NCBI GenBank assembly: GCA_033977485.1
Contig: CM066998.1
Location: forward strand, 26,041,501-26,105,500
Reading direction: 5' to 3'
DNA: 64,000 bases
Source: Hydrangea macrophylla
Lineage: Eukaryota > Streptophyta > Magnoliopsida > Cornales > Hydrangeaceae
The notes beneath the pieces are model-generated. The model had not been told where the DNA came from and made no database searches. It saw only the letters and a list, made by a program, of their open reading frames with translations. The position numbers were made by a program, and so were the translations under genes. Positions 21,337 to 30,173 of the stretch are shown piece after piece (positions within the stretch are counted from its first letter, which is position 1; every line of letters starts with the position of its first letter).

Positions 21337-22884
21337 CTAACCCCCCGTGAACAAAGCCAGCCAAGTTTTGTGGCCTCTCTGAGAAGGGTCCCACAAACGA
21401 GCATCAGACTGAATCACTTCCTCAATATTATAAACCTTCTTTTCATAGATACCAACGTGTTTGAAGTGGCACACGTTAGTTGTAGCAACCGTCACAACAT
21501 ACCCCTTTGCCAATCTTTTACCAAACTTATCAAAAAAGATAACTGGGGGTTTATCGGTGGGAGTAGACAGAATGAGGAGAATGTGGAATGCCCATTGTGG
21601 GAAAAACATTAGTCAAGTCTTGAGCCAAATGAGTAGGGTGATCAACTGAATTGGATCCAATATGACTTGAGGGCATATTCACCAATGGCAGGTTAAGTTA
21701 CTAGTTTCGACACTAAAGATATCATTACATCCTCAAAATTGTTATGTCTTGAGGAGGGTTTCATCCTTGAATGAGGCAGCTTCTTCATTTACCTTACATT
21801 TTTGTTCAATGTTTGACTTTGCCACCCCAAGTTGAATTAGTTTCTTCTTAGAGATGTGGGAACCCAACTGCACGAACCTCTCCCTTGCTTTCATTCCCAA
21901 ATACTTCTGTTAACTCATCACTGTCAAGGTCTTCACACATGTGACTACATCCCTCGCCAGTCAAACTTTTACTTTTTCTTCTATTTTCAGCAGCCTTCAC
22001 TTCATCCTATAGTATTCAAATGTGAAAATTTTGGCAACACAAAATAAAAATTATCACAAATTTAAACAACTCAAACAAACAAATATGTTACATATTTACT
22101 TTTAGCACTCTCCAACTCAGTCCCATCATTTTGCTGATGTTCTGCCAACCATTTGTCTACACGACTAACTTAGGTTCCAGGAATATTTTCTTGTTGCTAA
22201 ACATTGAAATTTAACTAGTTACAATAAACTTGTTGAGATTGAAAGTGTAAGAAATGATGCGAACTAGTAAATAGTATTTCTGAGCGTAGGAATGACACCC
22301 AAGACAATGGGAATTCTCTAGCTTTTTTCGATTGTTAAAGTTTGTAAAATTTTGCTTCTTTTTTGGATCACTCTCATTTTCTACAAACTTTTTTCAAATA
22401 TGTGGATCAACACCTTTTGCCTCAACTTCACTAGGATCACCATTCTTCAAAAGGGCCCTCAAGGTATTTTTGTAGGTCTTAAATTTTTAGGGTCACACAT
22501 TTTCTGCCAATGGGCGAGCCATAGCTAGTGGAACATCTAGTTCAAATTCACCCTAATAGTTGAATAGGATAGTAATGTTAAACATGTATAATTAAAGTAA
22601 AACAACATTTGGAACTCAGAGCCTACAAAAGTTTACCATCAAGGCATTCAAAACATTGTCTTTGAAGTTCTTTGGCACTTTTCTAATATCTAGTTAATGG
22701 GAATGTGAGCTCTTACAAAATCTCTTGTCCGAGTACTCCATACCTTCGCGTATTCACCCACGACAGACCCATCCTCTTCGATTATGGCTTTCATTTTCCC
22801 CTTTGGGGCTTTGCCTCTTGATGACTCAGATGCGGGAAGACAAAGAAGATGGCTGACATGAACTCGGGGTAGGATTACTTGCAC
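21337..22884 (-). pseudogene. TNP1/TnpA-like protein of CACTA element
   Basis: Two conserved blocks are readable. The first (22884 down to about 22625) carries GKMKAIIEEDGSVVGEYAKV and RTRDFVRAHIPIN. One base is missing near 22702, after which the frame continues as DIRKVPKNFKDNVLNALM. The second (21609 down to 21337) carries FGKRLAKGYVVTVATTNVCH and KKVYNIEEVIQSDARLWDP, the C-terminal block of plant En/Spm-type proteins. In CACTA elements such proteins bind subterminal repeats and assist the transposase. The stretch between may hold introns and decayed exons. The frameshift makes it a pseudogene. Confidence 0.75.
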
Positions 22885-23245
22885 TTGATGACATAATTTT
22901 GAATGCCTATCATTTTAGTGCAATTTGTTAGTTTGCGAGCAATATCAAATTAAAAATTACAATACTAAATCACATAGCAACAACTAGATATTAGATTAAG
23001 AAATAGAATCTATGAATGCACAAAAAAGTGATAGCCCAAAAAACAAAAGCTAAGCAGAGCCATGCTGCTTCAACAGATCTTCCAAATGTGGTTATTTTTT
23101 AAGAGTTGATTGGAAGACCGTTGGTATCTAGATCTAACTCGTCTACTCGACTGGTCAATCTCCTCACTGATTGGGATTTCTAACGCCTTTTGAGTAGAAG
23201 ACTTGACTCACCTCAGAAGCAAGAATGACAGACTCGTCTAGCTCA

Positions 23246-24265
23246 CTACTGGCACTTGAACTTATAAAAATTAATCATCACCAAGTTAAAGTCTGGGCAA
23301 TGTTTACAACCATTGGTCTTGTCCTCCACCCTCACCCAATCACAGTCAAACACCACCTCTTTAAATATTGTATAGTCCAACTCAATTATTTGTTTGATAC
23401 CCATACCATATAGTCTAAGCCTCCTTGAGCCTTTTATCACCTTTTTTGGCCCTAAATTGAGTCTAAGCCTTCATGTAAACACTGCTATCTTGTGTGACAA
23501 TAGTCTTGTCATGATACTTAGGAGAGAATACAAAGCCATTAATGCGGTACTTTTTGTGTATTTTAACTATGTGACTTGGCCCTTGAACTAACCACCACAA
23601 ACTAGCCTATGTCGTTGTCTCTCCAGAAGACACCAACTGTGCAATGGAAAGAAATTTGTAAGTTCAATATAAACCTAGCTAATAAATGGAATATGTTACT
23701 ATTTTTGTTAATAAAATAATACATTTTCATATAAGCAAGGGATGAGAGAAGTTTGTAACTCTACTTCTGTCATTGTAATCCCTTTTCCATTACCACAAGA
23801 AGTGGAGTTCACAAACGCTTTATACTCACTGAAATTTGTTAAAAAAGTTTAATGTTAGTAGTTATATGTGAACTTCAACAAATACGTTACAAGGACTATA
23901 ACATGCAGTATTTGTTGAGTTCGTCAACGTTAAGTCAAAATAGTACCCATCATCGTATTTGTTCAAATTGCTTAGGTTCCAACATTAGAGTATTATCATT
24001 GAACAAATGCCATTTATCAGAGAACTCGCCATTTTTCTCTAAAAAGACTTCATGAGTACGTTTTTTTTTTTTTTTTTTTTTCATCGAGTGGATTTGGCAT
24101 GTATTCCCTACAATACCTAAATGATTCTCTAATAACATAAGACTCTACAATAGATCCTTCAACATACCTTTTATTGCTAGGTATGTATTTAAACTGCTTC
24201 ATTTGCCTATTCGTATAAATACAAAAAATTTGTATGTCCACAATATATGAGGTTCGGTAGGTCAT
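23246..24265 (-). pseudogene. C-terminal part of CACTA transposase (DUF4218/DUF4216 region)
   Basis: Reading leftward, 24265-24130 gives SNKRYVEGSIVESYVIRESF and RYCREYM, which matches the DUF4218 end of Tnp2/TnpD transposases. At about 23600-23450 comes INGFVFSPKYHDKT...TQDSSVYMKA. At 23440-23246 comes YGMGIKQIIELDYTIFKEVV followed by FDCDWV, the DUF4216 signature. A T21 run at 24061-24081 interrupts the first part. The catalytic domain should lie further right but is absent. Several stops make this non-functional. Confidence 0.75.
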
Positions 24266-24270
24266 TTACC

Positions 24271-24500
24271 TATGGATGAAATAATACAAGAAAATGAGTT
24301 TACCATTGGAAGGTATTGTAGGAAATAGATTATTAAAATCTGATTTATGCAGCGAAAAAGTAAGTTTCAAAAACTTTATGCGAGCAGAATCTACTTCTCA
24401 TGTGAATCTAGTTATGTGCAGAGAAGAAGACAACCTTAAAGGTCTTGAACCCAATTCTGATTGCTTCAAAACTTTGATTGGTTTTCCTTCTCTGAATATT
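24271..24500. other. Unassigned DNA between CACTA remnant and poly(A) insertion
   Basis: The + strand frame at 24294-24599 is open for 101 codons but crosses an A21 run and shows no known motif. I see nothing else. Confidence 0.3.
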
Positions 24501-24548
24501 AAGCTGCTTCCTGATATAAAAAAAAAAAAAAAAAAAAAGCTGCTTCCT
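24501..24548 (+). mobile_element. Minimal poly(A) retroposition footprint
   Basis: AAGCTGCTTCCT (24501-24512) is followed by only GATAT and an A21 run (24513-24538). GCTGCTTCCT is then repeated (24539-24548). Direct repeats flanking a poly(A) tail are the mark of LINE-type reverse transcription, here truncated to five bases plus tail. Confidence 0.55.
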
Positions 24549-24810
24549 CTAGAATGTCTTCACTCCTATGTCTCCGTTAAATGCATGCACGAAGACTAGA
24601 ACTTGTAGGAGTTCAACTAGAGAGAGAAAAGGCAAAAGGAATACTATAAAACTGATTATGGAGACCTAGGGCTTCAAAGATGACGAGTAAAATAATTCTG
24701 CACGTAGGTCTCTGACAAACACTGAATATTGTACATTCATGTGCCAATATAATAGATATATTGCTCATTTAATCCCCCAAATCCCTAGTTTAACATGCAT
24801 ATTTGAATTA

Positions 24811-24955
24811 GGCTAGTGCTAATGCCAAAGCACAATGTGCTAATGCCAAAGCACAAAGTGTCACTAAAAGCTTTAGTGACACTTATTCACTAAAGCTTTT
24901 AGTGACACTTTGTGCTTTGGCATTAGCACATTGTGCTTTGGCATTAGCATCACCC
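24811..24955. mobile_element. 145-bp hairpin MITE with 8-bp target duplication
   Basis: Arms 24817-24879 and 24887-24949 are perfect 63-bp inverted repeats around the 7-base loop CACTTAT. Each arm holds two tandem copies of GCTAATGCCAAAGCACAA. The outer ends are imperfect (GGCTAG... against ...CATCACCC). The flanking repeat TTGAATTA is seen at 24803-24810 and 24956-24963. An 8-bp duplication points to the hAT superfamily. It has no coding capacity, and a transcript across it would fold into a near-perfect hairpin. Confidence 0.88.
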
Positions 24956-26400
24956 TTGAATTAATATAATTTAATAGTAATGTCACTCAAACGCATGTAA
25001 TTATTTGTTTTTACACATTTTACATGTTTAGGTAAAAATGAAGTGAAATAAAGGGAAGGAAAAAAGTCGCAACCACACCACAATATATCCCATTTGTTAG
25101 TCAAAGTTGAATAGTAACAAATAGTTAAAATTCAATAAACTAAAAAAAATGAGAAAGAAGCCAATGAAATCAACATCCCATTTCTTTTGTTATGCAGGTC
25201 TTGATTGTCAAAGGAGCTGTCAGAGAGGGAGGAAGAAAATTGAGACTGCGGAGAAAGAAATCTCGTGCCAAAGCTGATGAACGCAGTGACGAATGCATCA
25301 CAAATTTCGTCTATAAAAGAAAGGCATCACAAGAAGAACAAAAAAAAAAAAAAAAACAACCAACAATCACAACAACATTATTAGGGAGAAAATAGTTTAG
25401 GGAGGTTATCATGTGAACACTTCATATTGTCCCTAAAAGTTGGAAACTTTAGTTTTCTTTGCCTTTTTCAAGTTCTAGTAGTTGTAAAAATTTGCTTTTA
25501 TGTAATTGATGATTTCTTGTTAAAAAATATGTAGCAAAACTTTGTGTACAGTATTTCTCAAATTTAAAATATTTTTTTTCTTGTACGACCTTTACCAATT
25601 TGTAGTAGTAAAAATAGTCCTATTTAAAATTAGATTTAATATTTTGTCTAGTAGTACTTGTAGTTGTCCCTTAAAATAGTTTGAAACCCCAAATTTTCAG
25701 TTTTTATAGCAATATTTTCATTCACTAGAAGACAGATTTTGCAAGTAAATACCAAATTTCTTAGCCACGTAGTTGTTATAATCACCTATCAAAGCCCCAA
25801 GCACACCATACCCATATCTCACTCACAAAGTACATTAGGATCTAGTTTGGCCTTGCTTGTGTTCTTGAAGTTCAACCACTGTGACTCCACAAGAATCCAA
25901 AGTCAAAGGATTAGTATTTTATTATTGATTCAGTATATCCATTTATTTATGTTTTATTAGTCTGGTTGTACTAAACTTTGCTATTTTGCAGATTCCACAA
26001 ATTCAACCCCAACTTATGTTAAGTGAAGGAAAAAATATATTATTATATTTCACCCTTATCTTAGTTTTATAACTTAAATTTTAATTGGCCAGTCACTGTG
26101 CATCTATTTAATCTTTCTTTAAAAGGTTATTTGGAAAACACTTTCAATTCCAAAATGGTATGCTAAAACTTTAATTGGGGATATGCAATAAAAACTTAGA
26201 AACCACAACTTCTGTGCACTAATCTTAAATGGGAAAATTTATCTAGATGGGTTGTTTTTTCATTTATGGCCAAAAATATGTATGTATCTATAGTTTATGA
26301 CCATTTACATGTTTATATACTATGGATATATTAGGCTCAAGAGAATACATATTTGAATTTCAAATATGTGTTTATATATATTTTTATCCACTAATGGACA
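24956..26400. other. AT-rich unassigned DNA
   Basis: No gene is recognised. At 25192-25395 a Lys/Arg-rich frame follows TTATGCAG, a plausible splice acceptor, and ends after an A17 run (25340-25356). It could be a decayed exon, but no motif supports this. The rest is AT-rich with short repeats. Confidence 0.3.
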
Positions 26401-26495
26401 GGCAATTGTGTAGTGGCAGAGTGGTGGGGACTGGGCGCCGAATAAGCCACGTCCGCGGTGGGTCACGGTTCGAACCTGGCTACTATCCAATTGCC
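26401..26495 (+). mobile_element. tRNA-derived, SINE-like unit
   Basis: RNA polymerase III box A (TGGCAGAGTGG, 26414-26424) and a perfect box B (GGTTCGAACC, 26467-26476) are present. TAGTGGC (26411-26417) can pair with GCTACTA (26479-26485) as a 7-bp acceptor-like stem with one G-U. This is extended by GGCAATTG (26401-26408) against CAATTGCC (26488-26495). The T-stem pairs poorly and the A-B distance is long, so it is not a working tRNA. A SINE head or tRNA pseudogene is likeliest. Confidence 0.5.
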
Positions 26496-27114
26496 TTTTT
26501 ATTTCTTTAAACCAAACGACGTCGTTTCATATCAAACCTGACACACTTGATATGACCCTGACTAGTGAAAGTTTATTTTCAAATAAAGAATGACTCTGCG
26601 GTCTTAAATGTCAAATCATTTTCAGATGCACAAAAGTTGTGGAATCTATTGTTGGTTTGTATATTCCCAATTCCTTTAAATCATTTCTCTCAAGTTAATT
26701 AATATTTCTTGTTTTTAATAGCTTTGCTTAAATATTTGTATTATTTCCATCCTTCGCTATAACAATATCCATAAAGTCACTTGATGTAAATTAAGATTTT
26801 ATTTCTTTTTCTTCCTTTTCTGACTAGTATCTTAGTTAATTTATTTTGCACTGTTAAAATCTTTACTGTAAACTACTTGGGAAAAAAATAGCTTTTAATT
26901 AGTTTTGTTGCAAAAAAAAATATATATAAAAACTAGTAGTTTAGTAAAACCCACAAAAATCCATCATCTTTTATTTTCTTTTTAGTGACAAAATAGTTAT
27001 TGCCTATTTGTTTCCCGTTCCCTGTGGGTTCGACCTGGACTTTCAGAACTTTATTACTTGTACGATCACCTACACTTAGGTGTGATAAGCAAACGCGTCA
27101 ATAGGATGTTGTCA
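26496..27114 (+). repeat. Putative 5' LTR (3' part) of element C
   Basis: The stretch ends GGATGTTGTCA six bases before a primer-binding site and contains CCTGTGGGTTCGACCTGGAC about 90 bp before the end, the same landmark as in the LTR of B. The beginning cannot be set because no matching 3' LTR is found. A palindrome AAACGACGTCGTTT lies at 26514-26527. Confidence 0.5.
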
Positions 27115-27120
27115 AGTTTT

Positions 27121-27140
27121 TGGCGTCGTTGTCGGGGAAC
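27121..27140 (+). promoter_or_regulatory. Primer-binding site of element C (tRNA-Asp type, mutated)
   Basis: TGGCGTCGTTGTCGGGGAAC equals the tRNA-Asp complement except for two C-to-T changes, both at cytosines in CCG context. That fits loss of methylated cytosine in an old copy. Confidence 0.75.
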
Positions 27141-27530
27141 GGTTAATAATAATAAATAAATAAGTTAGGTTTAAAACTATTTCTTCCACTATATCTATAT
27201 CTATATATATATATACATATTATACCTTATAAATAATCTAGTCTCTTTTTAAAATATATAAATAATAATAATGATAACATAAAAATAATAATAATTAAAA
27301 AAAACTATATATAATTTTTCCTTATGAAATATATAAAAATTTATATTTATAAGTTTGTAAGTGTCTACCTTCTAAAAAAAAAGAGACATCTATATATCTA
27401 TATAAACCTATCTTCTACAAAAATAATATATATATAAATATAAATAAAAAAAAGAGTTTTTTTATTTTTTTAAGCTATAAAATAATAATAATAACAATAT
27501 TTTTAAAACATAGTTTTTCTTTTACTTCTT
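27141..27530 (+). other. AT-rich leader of element C
   Basis: Leader between primer-binding site and Gag. It is very AT-rich, with many TATATA and AATAATAAT runs, and no ORF is seen. Confidence 0.4.
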
Positions 27531-28252
27531 ATGTCCTTAGATACTACTGAAGCTTTATATCAAGTACCACATAATTCTAATATCTCTAGTGATTTATCTA
27601 GTATACAGTTTCCTAGAATCATGAGCTGAAATTGAAGGTATGGAAGGAATAACTGATGATACTCATAATGAATATGGGGATAATATACAACAACTTGTCT
27701 TATCAGAGCGTGAACGATAGTCTTTACGTAATCTATTTATCCCAGAAATAATCATCACTCCTTCTTGCGTCACTCTACCTAGACATATAAGAGATTTTCA
27801 TTTTAGACATAACATACTACCATGCTTACCAACTTACCACAAAATTAAAAAATAATATGCTTATGTTCATATTCGTGAATTTGAAGAAGTTTGTGATACA
27901 TATACTGATCAAACTTGTCTTATTGAGATAATCTATCTCAAACTTTTCCTTTTTTCTTTAAAAGATGAACCTGAATCTTGGCTTTTATCTCTCCGTCCTA
28001 GATCTATAACTTCATAGCATGATATGAATGAAGCTTTTCTAAATAAATTCTATCTCAAAAATTTAACTTATAGCTTAATGCGAGAATGTAAACTTTTCAC
28101 TCAAAAAGATAAGGAACCATGCATTGAGGACTGTGAATTTTTTTATAGATCTCCTACAAACCTGTCCACATCATGGATTTAAAAAATGGCGTATTATTCA
28201 TTAATTCTTTTATGAAACATTAGATCCAGAATCAAAGGAAATAATTGAAGCC
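27531..28252 (+). pseudogene. Gag N-terminal and core remnant of element C
   Basis: The ATG at 27531 opens MSLDTTEALYQVPHNS and stops at a TGA near 27627. Further on, other frames give IREFEEVCDTYTDQ, IIYLKLFLFSLKDEPESWLL and DMNEAFLNKFYLKNLTY at 27870-28070, which is the Athila Gag core. Stops and at least one frame change separate this from the next ORF. In a working element this would be the particle-forming part of Gag. Confidence 0.7.
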
Positions 28253-28807
28253 ATGTATCAAGGGGAATATTTTAAAAATGCTGACGAAGCTGAATCATAC
28301 TTTGATTGGCTTGGAGAAAATGCTCCACAATGGGAAAAAGAAGAAATTGCTAGAAAAGAAAAGGCTAAAAGTTCACAGCAATCACAATCAGAAGATGAAT
28401 TAGTTAAAAAAATTGAAGAATTATCTCGTAAGTTAGAAGCTTTTAAATTGGAGAAAACTAATACTCCTCTATCTAAGAAAAAACTAGAACTTTGCAGTAC
28501 ATGTCATATGATGGGATACTCTACAGAAAAATGTCTTAATACTCCTGTTTATCAAAGATTTACCCCCGCGCAAAAAGTTCTATTATATAATTTAAAACTA
28601 CATCTTCTTAAAAGAAAAATGAAATCTCGATGGACTGGTCCATATATTGTAAAAAATGTTTATCCTCATGGAACTATCGTGATTGAGAACCCTAAAGATG
28701 GAAATACATTTAAAGTTAGTAGGCACAAATTAAAGCCGTTCTTAGGAGATTTTGAAACTGAGTCGGAGTCCTTTCCTTTGGAGAACCCCAACTATGATAC
28801 CTCTTAA
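28253..28807 (+). CDS. Gag C-terminal part joined to integrase tail (element C)
   Basis: This 184-codon ORF has two clear halves. Residues 1-113 are the end of an Athila Gag: an acidic helix-rich stretch (SYFDWLGENAPQWEKEEIAR), a Lys/Glu coiled-coil-like part, and an incomplete zinc knuckle (CSTCHMMGYSTEKC, where the His position is lost). From about residue 122 the text changes to KSRWTGPYIVKNVYPHGTIV and FKVSRHKLKPFLG, the C-terminal end of Athila integrase. Protease, reverse transcriptase, RNase H and nearly all of integrase are missing between the halves. The fusion probably reflects one large deletion in frame. It may have been translated, but the upstream Gag is broken. Confidence 0.75.
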   Translation: MYQGEYFKNADEAESYFDWLGENAPQWEKEEIARKEKAKSSQQSQSEDELVKKIEELSRKLEAFKLEKTNTPLSKKKLELCSTCHMMGYSTEKCLNTPVYQRFTPAQKVLLYNLKLHLLKRKMKSRWTGPYIVKNVYPHGTIVIENPKDGNTFKVSRHKLKPFLGDFETESESFPLENPNYDTS

Positions 28808-28938
28808 ATTCATAAATCATGATTAGAATTGTACATAGTAGGAATTTATTTTTATTTTTATTTTAATTTTTTTCCTTACTATTTAATATTTTTCAGAAAT
28901 TATAACATATTATTTGATGTCACAGGTAACAAAGAAAT

Positions 28939-29631
28939 ATGAACCCATTTCATCATCGTAGAGGTGCAAGAATGAGTATAAACCATGCCAGTTCGTCTAA
29001 CAATAACAACTATCCTTCAGAGGATAGAACTTCGTCAGATGATGATACACGCCCACATTTCGAATATCTCATGGACTCTGACAAGGATGAAATGTTCTAC
29101 GCTAGGTGTGTCGATAAAATTTATGACAACATTGATGAAGAAATTGATTATTTAGTGGAACATGACCAACCTATGGAGTGGGATGGTGAGCCAATACTTA
29201 ATGGACTAGATGACTGGGAAAATATTAGTACAAACTATGATGAATGGGAACAAGCTCAATATGAGGTGTTCCAAGAATAATATCATGAATATGAAGAAAA
29301 TGAATGGGAGAGATAACTAACATCCTTAGAACAATTTCCCATCTATGATGAAAATGACACTATTTTTGGATGGGGACATTTGTTAACTAAAGTTGTTAAC
29401 GGGGAAATATTAAGGTACGCCTTTCAGAGGGATTGGTTCTTTTTCCTACTCGAATGGGGGACATCTCTAGTCTCTGTCTTCATTGAACAATTCATTCCTC
29501 AAAGAGTCACTATCAAATATAGTATATTCATGGAAATAACAGTGTATGATGATTCCGACATATGTGATTATGACACATACTTGAGGTTTCGAGTCTACTG
29601 TCCTAGACTTCGAAATGATCACCTTTCATGA
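28939..29631 (+). pseudogene. Unrecognised acidic ORF downstream of the integrase tail in element C
   Basis: An ATG at 28939 begins MNPFHHRRGARMSINHASSS. The frame runs to a TGA-terminated end at 29631, broken by only two TAA codons (29278-29280 and 29314-29316), so the ancestral ORF was about 230 codons. The N-terminal half is very acidic, with Asn/Ser runs and DSDKDEMFYARCVDKIY. The C-terminal half is more hydrophobic (RDWFFFLLEWGTSLVSVFIE). I do not recognise it. Its place after pol is where Athila elements carry an env-like or other extra ORF, but no signal peptide is evident. Confidence 0.5.
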
Positions 29632-30139
29632 GCAATAATCCCAGTCAATGTCTAGATATGTTAAGAAATTCTTGTCTTTATTTTTATTGTAATTGTACTT
29701 TTTATTTGTTATATATATATATAAATCATCATTGTGTTTTAAATATCAGAATCACTTGCACTTATTATTTTATAAGTTCTAATTTTTTTCAAGTCTTACA
29801 AATATCAAATAATGATATCTCATAAATGTACTAAATTGTATGTTTAAACTATCCCATTACAGTCTCAAAAAAAAAAAAAGGCACATCAAAAGTATTGCTG
29901 GTTTAAAAACTATGTTGCTAAAACTGCCAGATAGCAAAATTTGAATACAAGATCGATCATTTGAAACTGCAGTTTAAAAGATCAATTGTACAGTAATTCT
30001 TCATAACTTTATTTCAACACAGTGATAGTACGTTTATTTATGTGTATATATATTAATTTTGTCATTCTTATCATATCTTTTCTTTGTTTATTTCTTTTTA
30101 TTACAGGTGTTATCCTTGGCTTCTTTTTTTCATCTCACT
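29632..30139 (+). other. Noncoding DNA after the extra ORF of element C
   Basis: AT-rich with an A12-13 run near 29868. No gene seen. It leads into the hairpin/polypurine unit. Confidence 0.4.
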
Positions 30140-30173
30140 CATTGAGGACAATGTCAGACTCAATTGGGGGGAC
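30140..30173 (+). promoter_or_regulatory. Hairpin and polypurine tract of element C
   Basis: CATTG (30140-30144) pairs with CAATG (30149-30153) around AGGA, followed by TCAGACTCAATTGGGGGGAC. The layout equals 6692-6728 in element B. Confidence 0.7.

Larger units (their letters stand above)
20625..24270 (-). mobile_element. Truncated CACTA (En/Spm) transposon
   Basis: The left end starts CACTACACCATATGGCC at 20625, the CACTA terminus. It is followed by subterminal short inverted words around CTAACGGATATATCCGTTA (20640-20930), as expected for transposase-binding repeats. Coding remnants all lie on the - strand, in the order transposase C-terminal part (24265 to 23246) then TNP1-like second protein (22884 to 21337). 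The catalytic N-terminal transposase region and the opposite CACTA terminus are not found, so the right boundary is only where recognisable protein ends. Confidence 0.8.

Noticed and set aside
25192..25395. Exon of a host gene after a TTATGCAG acceptor
   Set aside because: Only a Lys/Arg-rich frame running into a poly(A) stretch is seen, with no recognisable motif or neighbouring exon.
26401..26495. Functional tRNA gene
   Set aside because: The T-stem has mismatches, the box A to box B distance is long and no clear anticodon arm can be drawn.
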